From Isoetes taiwanensis (taxonomy: Eukaryota > Streptophyta > Lycopodiopsida > Isoetales > Isoetaceae), in assembly GCA_021234155.1 (NCBI GenBank), contig JAJEKV010000049.1:5079001-5143000 (forward strand): DNA of 64,000 nt. The letters are read 5' to 3'. The position numbers and the translations under genes are program-made. The first letter of the stretch is position 1. Each line of letters begins with the position of its first letter. A model generated the notes under the pieces. The model did no database searches. It was not told the DNA's origin and saw only the letters and a program-made list of their open reading frames with translations. This document shows, in pieces, positions 55,582-64,000 of the stretch.

Positions 55582-58062
55582 CTAGGAAGTTGCTTGGTTT
55601 TTCTTCAAGTCTTTCAACAAGCCAACAACCTGTTGCATTGTTGGTCGTTTCGAAGGGAACTCAGCAGTACATAAATATGCAATTCGCAACATTTCGAGCA
55701 TTTCCTCTGTAGACTCTTCACTTAAAAGCCTTGGATCTAGTGCCTTGTGACTGCGTTTATCACGAACTAAGGTCCTTACCCAGTTAATCAGCTTACCAGC
55801 ATAATTTCCTTTCCCAGTGGCAAGCTCAAACAGCACAATTCCAAAGCTGTAAACATCATCCTTTGCTGACAGATCCTTGCTCTCTATGTCTCCTGATTTG
55901 TACTCCCCTTCCTTCATGGCGAATAGTCATGCAATAACAGTGGCTGCCAAATGTGATTCATATTCTGCATCTAGCAATATGTTGCTTGACTTCACACTAG
56001 AATGCACAATTGGCGGAGAACAGCCATGATGCAGGAAAGATAAAGCCCTTGCAGTACCAAGAGCTATTTTATGTCTAGTAGGCCAGCTAAGGTGATCTTT
56101 TGGAAACTCAACCTCAGGCTGTTCCCATGTATCCATGGTCCAATCTTCTGTGTTCTGTATTCCTTCAGGAAGCTCATGAAGTTTGCTATAAAGGTCACCA
56201 TTTTCAAAATACTTGTACAAGAGAAGTTTTTCTATCCCAACCACACAATAACCGAGTAAAGGAACTAGGTTTACATGCTTCAATTTTCCAAGAGACTCAA
56301 GCTGCTGTGGCCCTCCTGTACTTTTGCCTATAATTGTTATAGCAATTTGAATATCACCTGGTAAGGTTCCCTTAAAAACAGTACCATAGTCACTCTCTGC
56401 AACCTGGCAATCCTTGCTGAAGTTAAACGTGCCAGATAACAAGTCGGAAAATGTGAGATTTGAAAGTGGCTTCTCAAATACCACAACAGGAATTGATGTT
56501 GGATCCTTGATGCCTGTGGCCCAAATGCTTGGATCAAGTTCAGAATTATATGGTCCACAGGCAGAAGCATACTTTTCTTCTTTGAGTTTCTTCGGAGAGC
56601 TCCAACTCCGCTGGCACAATATTACTACCATGAAAAGGCCTGATATGCCTATCAAGCTGCCTAAAACAACTCCTATAACTCCTCCAGTTGAAAGATGAGA
56701 ATGTGAACTCATGCCTGCACTGTTTGTTGTGTTATTTGTTGTGTTTGTGCTTGTGCAATTCACTATACATAGTCTGTCATTTCCCACAGTCGCATTAGAC
56801 CCATATCTATTATTGAAATCTGATGAAACAGATCCACTAAGGTTATTATGTGATAGGTTCACGTGATGGAGCTTATCCAAAGTCTCTATGCCACTTGGGA
56901 TCTCACCACTTAGACTGTTATATGAAAGGTCCAAATACTCAAGCAATACCAGCTTAAGAATTGATTCAGGAATACTTCCACCTATGTTGTTATGGGATAG
57001 ATCTATCAGGGAGAGGTTCCTCAAGTCCCCAATGCTATTGTTAATAGATCCTCCAAGCCCAGTTGATGACAGATTTACATATTCCAGATGTTTTGCTTCA
57101 GCAATTTCCAGAGATCTTGCATTTAGATATGGATTATATGCCATATTCACACGCCTCAATTGAGAGAAATTGCTCAAATCTATGGGACCAGCTGATGCAC
57201 TCAAATTGTTTGACGAAACATCTAAAATTTCCAAACTGCTCCATTTCTCAAAGACAGAAGAAATACTTCCATTAAATTGATTATTACTCAGATTCAGCTC
57301 CTTGATATTTGCATTCGAGATATTTGGAAGGTCCCCTGTTAATTTATTATGATCCAATCTAAGAATACTAAGAGAACCCACTGACCATACTTTCTGGGAT
57401 ACTTCCCCTGTGAAGTTGCTATTACTTGCCCATAACTTTTCTAGTTTAGAAGAGTTGGAAAAATAAGGAAACGACCCATGAAACATATTATTTGAAAGGT
57501 CAAGTACCTCTAGACTGGTGCAGTTGATGAAACTATCCATCAGAACACTTCCAAATCCGCTGCTGCTAAGATTTAAGTTGGAGAGGTTCCCCAAGAGACA
57601 AAACTGGCCTGAAATAGCTCCTGTAAATTTGTTATTTGACAGGTCCAGCTTCTGTATCGGCGATGCATTTCCTCTCAGAATAGAAAGTGTTGCATTGAAC
57701 CCATTCGAGGACAAATTTAAATTTGTAAGATTGCTCAATTTCCATATATCTTGCGGAACGGTACCATATATAGAATTGTTGAATAGATTTAACTGTTTCA
57801 AAGAACTCAATTTGCCGATGGAACTGTTAGGAATCACACCATGAAGTCCATAGCTTGTAAGCTGGATTTCTATTATGCTCTGATTTCTCGCATCACACTG
57901 TATTCCTTGCCAGCCACAATATGATCCAGATTCGTTAAATGAGGGGTTAAGTGATTTCATAAAATTTGTAATCGCCGTAGTTTCATTTACCAACGCTTCC
58001 GCACACCATAGCGATGCGAACAGAAGAAAAGTCGCGCCAACAGCTATCATCTTATGTAGCAA
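55582..58062 (-). pseudogene. LRR receptor-like kinase with degenerate kinase domain and one in-frame stop
   Basis: A single-exon frame of 826 codons. It has a signal peptide (residues 1-23), an N-terminal cap with CGWQGIQC, about fourteen leucine-rich repeats (65-425), a membrane span (459-484) and a kinase-like domain from about 550. It matches the plant subfamily of At2g24230 (EDWTMDTWEQ, HKIALGTARALSFLHHGCSP). The kinase lacks the VAIK Lys (IAITII, 573-578), has HSS for the catalytic HRD (687-689), and ATV for DFG. Codon 712 is TGA (55,927-55,929), after which the same frame resumes and ends KKNQATS. The activation-segment text before SGDIESKD is short. It is either a recent pseudogene or a receptor truncated inside its pseudokinase. 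Confidence 0.85.
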
Positions 58063-59880
58063 GCTTTTAAAGTACTAAAATCAAGCGCTGAAGAAGACGA
58101 AATTGACCCAAATGAATGGAAATAAAGCTAGAGAAGCGAATGCAGATTTTGCGTACAAGCACTTGACTACTCTCATCACTGAGACCGAAAAGGCAAACTA
58201 AACTGCACCCAATGAAATATTCAACGATACAGATTGAGAAATTTCCGGCATGCCAAGAAGGAAGTGATGATCATACATTATAATAGACAAGAAAAAAACG
58301 CAGCACCAACTGCTCGGGGCCACAGTTCCGGTAATTGTGAGATGACATCCAGAGGAAATTAGGCTATGCATGTAAGAAATTTCTTACAAGAATGAGTCGT
58401 TAAACGACGCTAGAACAGAGTAATCACATGCCGAATCCAACCGACCACGATAAGCATTAAAAGCTATGACCCAGTTAAGAAACTTCTTAAATGGGCCACC
58501 AAAAGTGGATCGCCATAGCCAGAGAACCGGGGATCGGCGGCGACGGAGCGGACTCATCGGACCCATAGAAGGCGCCAAAAATCTTTTCCACGTAATATAA
58601 TACAATACATATAATAAGATAAGATAAAGATAAATATATTTAGTTATATATTTTTTTATTACAACCATGGTGTATATTTTGCTACTAAGACCATGGCGTA
58701 TATTACTAGACGACAATATTTTTATGCTTTCTACGTATGGGCAATTGGGCATGTGGACATTCTTGGCTTCGGACATAGAGAAAAGACATAGGGGGCCCCT
58801 TCCACACTTGCCTTTTCCATGGAACCCGAACCCGACGGCACCACCTTTGGCATGTATTTGACGCGTAAGTCTGTCCATACATCAGTTGCCTCTGTTGTCT
58901 CTCTAGATTACCTCTTCATACATCAGTTGTTTGTTGTCTCTCTGTATTACCCTTTGTTCTCATGTGTGCCTCGCACTTGACAACTACAATGGCGTGTTGT
59001 TGTGAAAAGGCTGAGGAAGAACACGTGCTACTGGAATGATTATTAGTATTCAACAATGACATTCCTGTCCCTTATGCTTTTGCAGTCTAGCATTTCAAAT
59101 TGGATATAACTTTTACTCCAAATCATGGCCTCAGCAAACCATTCATCATGTGCTTCAAACATTTGGTTCTGTAGTTGTTCTCATTGTATTGCCTTCGCTT
59201 TTGTACTTAAAATAATAGCTCTTGTTTTGGATTGCTCCCCTCAAGGAGCAATTCGATAAGAAGTGAGTACTTTTGACATCTTAAGGCGCATTTTGGGGTA
59301 TCTGAAGATTAGCGACTATAGATTAATGACTATAGTCTTTCTTTCCTTTTTTGGCAGTAGAAAACTCTTTCATAATTTTCTATGTGATTGTGGGCCATGT
59401 GATTGAAGCCCAACCTCAATTTCTTCATCTCACACATGCATTGCTTATTCGAACTTCTTAAGAGTCAAACGGGAAGAATTCCTACTTCAAAATTGTTCAC
59501 AGAATTTCCATACAATTGGTTCTTTTAGTCAATCTTGTAAACTTTGTTATAATTAAGAGTGGAACTTTGTTATAATTAAGATCTAGAATTTCATACTCAA
59601 TACTAGTACAAATGAAAATTATTGTCTCATCTTGGCTGAAATAAATGGTGCAAAGTAACTAATATGTCTTGCATTATGGTAACTTTTATGTGGAGCTCAC
59701 ATGCACAAAAAGGGAAAAATGATAGCTGCAAGAGGTTGTGACATCCTGGGCAGTGCTGCAAATTTTATACCAACCATGTACATCAATTTGTGGAATTGTA
59801 GTAGCTGGAGGGCAAATCACCTATGTTACATCACTGTTCACGCCCATCTCCCTTGCTGTTGTTATTTTAGGGGCTCGTGT
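58063..59880. other. Upstream flank of the receptor kinase and intergenic DNA
   Basis: About 1.8 kb. The first few hundred bases would hold the promoter of the minus-strand receptor gene, but no clear TATA box or other site stands out. The piece 58,470-58,600 is GC-richer and on the minus strand reads KIFGAFYGSDESAPSPPIPG, which I do not recognise. The remainder is AT-rich without recognisable features. Confidence 0.45.
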
Positions 59881-59904
59881 GAACACTACATTAGAGCTTT
59901 ATTC

Positions 59905-60210
59905 TTATATCCCCAAAAACTAAGCATTAAATGATGTCTAATGTAGGACAATTGAAATTAACCTTATACCCCCAAAGTCAGCACCATCTTAAATGGTGCA
60001 TAATGTAGGACAACTAAAATTATCCTTATATCCCATCTTAAATAATGTCCAATGTAAAAGTCAACATTAAATGATGTCTAATGTAGGACAATTGAAATTA
60101 ACCTTATATCTCCAAATTAAGTAAGTGGCCCATCTTACATGGTGTCTAACGTAGAATTGAAATTATTCATGTAGGACAACTAAAATTATTCGAATATCCC
60201 CAACCTAAGC
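59905..60210. repeat. Degenerate tandem repeat, about 45-65 bp units
   Basis: The strings ATGATGTCTAATGTAGGACA and TTGAAATTAACCTTATA recur with variation about five times, with partial units and changing spacing. No coding potential. Confidence 0.65.
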
Positions 60211-61050
60211 AGACGTATTTTATTGATCACACGACATCAAATACAACTCATGCAACATCAAATATATTGGCCAATCTTGAACACGTAACCAGTAACCAGT
60301 GGTGTGGCAAGCTTAATGTCCCATCACTAGACCATGCACCGAAGCGAGAGGTATTTTTGACTAGCAGCTAGTAGTACCTACTTATTTTTAGTCCCTTTCC
60401 CATCTAAACTATGAGACATTGCATGTTCAATACTCGGATGGAATAATTATAATATATGTAAATTAAATAAAAAGAGAGGAATCATTTATTGATCACACAT
60501 TTACAATCTTTACCTATGGTTATGGCGGAATTGAGGAAAAGATTGTGGCTTGTAAATATCTTGCATTACTTTACCTCGTTATTCACAAAAGATGTACTAG
60601 AAATTATTATTCTTTTCATTAATTTGAGTTTCTACATCGGTTTAATCTAATGGTTGTCTTCTTCTTTTTTTCGTCTTGCAATGTGTCACAAATATATGTG
60701 CAATAATGACATATTATAATGCAAAATCAAGATGTAAAAGGACATTGTGACAAGGATAGTCTAAAAAATCGACAAGTACGACCAACATTTAACAGTGCCG
60801 TGAATTTGAGGGGAGTTGTAAGTGGGAGACAAATAAAGAGACAAGTTAAAAAGAAGCAAATGTACGAAGGAATGAAACATGAACAGGCAGCACGATATAA
60901 AACAAAGAAGATAGACAATGGGAATATTAGTAAAGGACTACTACTATGACATCTTGTGAATAGATGGGACCTTTGAGATGCAAAGTTTGACTCAAGGTCC
61001 ACTTTTATCAATGGTTTGGTACATATAGTTTGTTAGGTTGCTATTTTGGA
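60211..61050. other. AT-rich intergenic DNA
   Basis: No recognisable gene or RNA. A plus-strand frame of 76 codons (60,719-60,949) is Lys/Arg-rich and does not resemble anything I know; I leave it uncalled. Confidence 0.45.
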
Positions 61051-61232
61051 TTTTTAGCACGCCAAACCCACCAAGCCTACAACCTTTTTTTGCAATTCTA
61101 GGCTATCATGTAGCACCTCAGCCTCAGCAAAAACCAAGGTGTCACTAGCGGATCATTGGATGTTGGATCTTTTAAATTGGTGGCTAAGAAAATTAAGAAA
61201 AGGCAAGGAAATAGTATGAGGAGATGAAATAC
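61051..61232. repeat. Dispersed repeat R, copy 3
   Basis: Begins TTTTTAGCACGCCAAACCC, then GCAATTCTAGGCTATCATGT and GAAAATTAAGAAAAGGC. It matches copies 1 and 2 inside the CACTA element. It ends about 100 bp before the primer binding site of the LTR element below and may be part of that LTR. Confidence 0.55.
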
Positions 61233-61335
61233 GACGCGTCCCTTGCACGAGCTTCAAGCTTCGGCCTTTTAAATCTTAATCGTTCGGGGAGACGGACAAG
61301 TTTTATTTCCAATTTTTGGACAGGGGACGACACAT

Positions 61336-61347
61336 TGGTATCAGAGC
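61336..61347 (+). other. Primer binding site for initiator methionine tRNA
   Basis: TGGTATCAGAGC is the standard plant LTR-retrotransposon primer binding site, complementary to the 3' end of initiator Met-tRNA. It follows GACGACACAT, consistent with an LTR ending in CA one base before. It marks the start of the internal region of an LTR element running rightward. Confidence 0.8.
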
Positions 61348-61736
61348 AATGATCTTGGAGGACCAGGATCGAGCACTGGCCATTTTCCTAGTAGTACTAA
61401 CAGTCTAGATCTTCAGTCTTGGAGTTGACATCCCAAGCATGAACCTCAAAAATTGGGAAAAAAAATTTCCAATCCTTAGAACAGTAAAGTAGAGGGTAAA
61501 AGCATGAAAGGGTGTCTATAAATGTAGCCCTTTTTGTACATATACATATGTACAAAATGCACATTTTTGGAATAACTGTCATCATGATCCGCTAGTAACT
61601 GCCATGATTAATGGCTATCCACTACTCTAAACCCGCAATTATCGGATTTTGAAATTCTTTCCCAAATTCTTTCTTGGTTTGCCTCCCGCCCCTGCCTTCT
61701 CTGCTTGAATTCCGATCACGAATTCTTCATCTAGCT

Positions 61737-62154
61737 ATGGCCCCAAAACGCCCCCAGATGAGTGCTTGCTCATCATCGGTAAGCAAGAAGCCGGTTCTTC
61801 CGGTAGTGGATTTTACCTCCAAGGAGTTTACGTTTGGGTTCTGAGGTGATCCAAGCCAAAGACCTCCGTGATAAACATGCAGAGGCCCACATACCCAACC
61901 TAGAGATGGTTATGAACGAGGTATGGGGTGAAGCTCCAAAAAACAGACGAGGATTCAAGGAAGGGAGAATCCAGAACGCATGGAAAGATGATTTTTTTAA
62001 ATATTATGAATTGGTTTATGGCAAGAAACAGGTTACAAACCATTATATTTCTACCTATTTTGCCAGAGCATTTGCTCTTCACTTGAAGGGACGGCTTGTT
62101 GATTGGATGGACGTGGCTAGGACCGCCAAAGATCTTGCCAAAACCCTCATTTGA
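61737..62154 (+). pseudogene. Gag-like ORF of an LTR element, frameshifted
   Basis: About 390 bp after the primer binding site an ATG opens a frame (MAPKRPQMSACSSSVSKKPV) that stops at 61,842. A one-base shift at about 61,834 restores an open frame of about 106 codons (SEVIQAKDLRDKHAEAHIPN, then NAWKDDFFKYYELVYGKKQV) ending at 62,154. Its position suggests gag, but no zinc knuckle or known gag domain is visible, and the superfamily is unknown. Confidence 0.5.
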
Positions 62155-63678
62155 GGCGTTATGAGAGGACCCTACAACGAGGTAAATCCTCAACTATCAA
62201 ACCGGACATCGTGATTGCGTGAGGTAATATTAGAGCCCAGGTTATTCTAGATCGGATGTTGACACAATAAAGCGATTATTTAAGCATGGGTTGGAGGAGA
62301 AAACTAACCTATTGAATGAAGTAGAAGCACCGGAAGAAAAAAAGGAGGGATGCATTGAAGGTCATCACCGGATTGAGGGTAGAAAGGATATGCTATCAGA
62401 AGATCTGCAGCAGAATCCGCCGAAAAATAGATGAGACAAAACAGATTTTGACAAATTGTCCCAGGATCCTGGCCGGAAATCAAGTTATCTTTGAGTGTTG
62501 AAGTACAAGTTGGAAGACTTGGTTATGAGTAGACATGATAAAGAGCAAAGACTCTTCTAAGCTAGACATTGGTTTGCGGGAAGCAAACTAAAGAAATTGA
62601 AAGGCATGAAATCTCAATTGAACAAGCAAAGGAAAAACTTAATTGCATTGAATTGGTTCAGCAAAGGCACTCCACAGATTTTGGATTTCATGGGGAGAGG
62701 CGGACCTATTGTTTCGCACCCCGAGGCCCTACCCTATAGGAGCTACTTCTATAGAGCAGTTCATCACATTCGGTTCATGTACTGTTGTGGCCAAGGCTTT
62801 GGCAAAACTGGTTTGTTGTTGCTAGCTCCATAGAGATGCTTATTGCCTCTTTCGCTTGTGTTATCCTGGTCCATGAAAGATGAATTGCATAAAAGGTTGA
62901 TCCGGGATGAGGGCATTCGAATTCAACTTGGTTTCCCCATTTTGTGAAAGGTATGCATTGCTCTCAACTAATTTAAACTTATATTTCACTTAATTCATAT
63001 TTGTTATTGTAATCTGCATAGTTCTACATGTATGGCTTTCGGTGCATTGCTATTCCTTGTACATGTATAACTTTTAGTGTACATCAGAAGTGAGAGGTAC
63101 ATAAGCATATATTTGCTTGTTTATTGATGCTTTTATTTTTGAGCTTGGACCAGAGTTGTATCGGTTGTACATGTCTCTAATGGAGTCTACATCCGCAAAT
63201 AGATGTACATGCATTTATCTTTAGAGTGCATCGTAGATGGATTCATAAGTATGTGCATTTTTACATATATGTGCTTTTTTTGGGCATAGATCTATATTCC
63301 CCGATTTGGATACGGGTACATATCGGGTACATCGGTGTACATCTCGGTACATTGATGTACCTTTATGTACATTGAGGAACATGTACATGTACATTTGGCT
63401 ATAGTTAAATGTAGTTACTTACATTTGGTACATTTTATGTACATGAAATGTACATGCTTGGCAGAATGTACCAGATATTTCTCATTAGTTCTGTTTTCAT
63501 GTTCTTTTTATGTCTATTGAAATTTAGATCATTTGTTTGTTTGGTGATGAGGTCGTTCCTATCCCGAGCGGCTTTAATGGTCGATGTTCTTGAGCCATCT
63601 GCATCGACTCTCTTCTGATTTTACCGAGCATAATAAGCGCACCGAATCAGACCCTCTACCTTCCACTCCAGATCACCA
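62155..63678. other. Internal region of the LTR element or intergenic DNA, with a TGTACA-rich part
   Basis: Short coding-like stretches (near 62,580-62,830) are broken by stops and I could not assign them. From about 63,040 to 63,470 the tetramer GTAC, mostly as TGTACAT, occurs some twenty-five times in AT-rich DNA, ending with ACATGTACATGTACATTT. I see no gene there. Confidence 0.45.
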
Positions 63679-64000
63679 ATGACATTTACGATTACCGCAT
63701 TAATAGAACAATGCGCAGCAGTGCCTCCTCGAACATGGCAAAGTGAAGTTGAGGAAATTGAGAGGATGGCACTTGAGAAAGCTAAAGCAGTGCAAGGTGC
63801 AGACCCTTCAATGACTGCTGCAACAGAAACTCCTTCATCACCAAGTGATAAATTAGTAATTGGAGAAGCTAAGAAAGATTCAGCTTCGTCACAAGATCAT
63901 CTGCGGGTCCCGATTCCGGACACGTTACGTAAGAAGCTACAAAGGAATCGGATTCAAATTTTATCCCGTGAGATACCGGGGAAGAGGAAGGCGAGTTGGT
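63679..64000 (+). CDS. Hypothetical protein, open to the end of the window
   Basis: An ATG at 63,679 (MTFTITALIEQCAAVPPRTW) opens a frame with no stop for 107 codons to the window end. The middle is acidic and helical in appearance (SEVEEIERMALEKAKAVQ) and the visible end is basic (LRKKLQRNRIQILSREIPGK). I do not recognise it. It could be a later part of the LTR element whose primer binding site is at 61,336, or a host exon. The start is uncertain, because upstream text could belong to the same frame after an intron. Confidence 0.45.
   Translation, partial: MTFTITALIEQCAAVPPRTWQSEVEEIERMALEKAKAVQGADPSMTAATETPSSPSDKLVIGEAKKDSASSQDHLRVPIPDTLRKKLQRNRIQILSREIPGKRKASW

Noticed and set aside
58384-58878. 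Minus-strand frame of 164 codons upstream of the receptor kinase
   Set aside because: Composition shifts abruptly from GC-rich to a run of Tyr/Ile/Leu from AT-rich simple sequence; no domain and no conservation evidence.
59701-59934. Possible membrane-transporter exon (GGQITYVTSLFTPISLAVVI on the plus strand)
   Set aside because: It faintly recalls a WAT1/EamA-type segment, but there are no splice borders, no neighbouring exon, and an overlapping frame of the same length is equally open.
1-64000. CRISPR arrays, bacterial operons, rRNA genes and complete tRNA genes
   Set aside because: None found; the content is that of a plant nuclear genome.

Overview
The window looks like repeat-rich intergenic DNA from the nuclear genome of a land plant with a large genome, most likely a fern. 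The evidence is Ty1/copia, LINE, CACTA and MITE elements, plant-specific gene families (3-ketoacyl-CoA synthase, stearoyl-ACP desaturase, CIP7-like, PLS-type PPR, LRR receptor kinase) and GT-AG exon structure. The fern assignment rests only on how the PPR and receptor-kinase pieces read and is tentative. I see no intact single-copy host gene. The best gene candidate, an LRR receptor-like kinase on the minus strand (55.6-58.1 kb), has an in-frame stop and lacks the catalytic residues.

Layout. (1) 1-8.8 kb: a copia element (protease, integrase, RT, RNase H, start of the 3' LTR) split by a GC-rich 5.2-kb LINE at about 621-5880. (2) 8.9-9.7 kb: a minus-strand chimera of 3-ketoacyl-CoA synthase and stearoyl-ACP desaturase pieces. 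(3) 9.96-44.5 kb: a head-to-tail array of a repeated unit (short form about 2.3 kb, long form about 5.0 kb) carrying an unidentified 69-codon exon and, in long units, CIP7-like exons. A roughly 10-kb block (copia 3' part, chimera, short unit, long unit) is itself tandemly duplicated, with a breakpoint visible at 18,268. Later insertions in the array can be dated against empty copies: LINE pieces at 13.9, 30.4 and 32.5 kb, a MITE inside the 30.4-kb LINE, and an 8.1-kb CACTA transposon at 35,975-44,072. (4) 44.5-45.4 kb: four copies of a 180-bp repeat. (5) 45.4-50.7 kb: GC-rich DNA and an L1-type LINE with a poly(A) tail. (6) 52.7-58.1 kb: a decayed copy of the receptor kinase, then the receptor kinase itself. 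(7) 58-64 kb: AT-rich DNA, the PBS and a gag-like ORF of an LTR element, a TGTACA-rich stretch and an open reading frame running off the end.

The most interesting object is the CACTA element. It has clean ends (CACTACA..., 3-bp TAT target duplication) and dense subterminal TAGTCAG repeats, but no transposase that I can see. It carries pieces of at least three unrelated host genes: a type I protein arginine methyltransferase (four complete exons in frame, splice sites kept, plus the end of a fifth), the 5' half of an organellar seryl-tRNA synthetase including its transit peptide, and a PPR gene. The array around it also carries host-gene fragments, so the locus has repeatedly gathered and copied exons.

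A caution: differences between array copies fall strikingly often on CAG/CTG trinucleotides and are mostly small indels or rewrites rather than C-to-T changes. This looks more like base-calling error at CHG-methylated cytosines than evolution, so some frameshifts in repeated parts may not be real.
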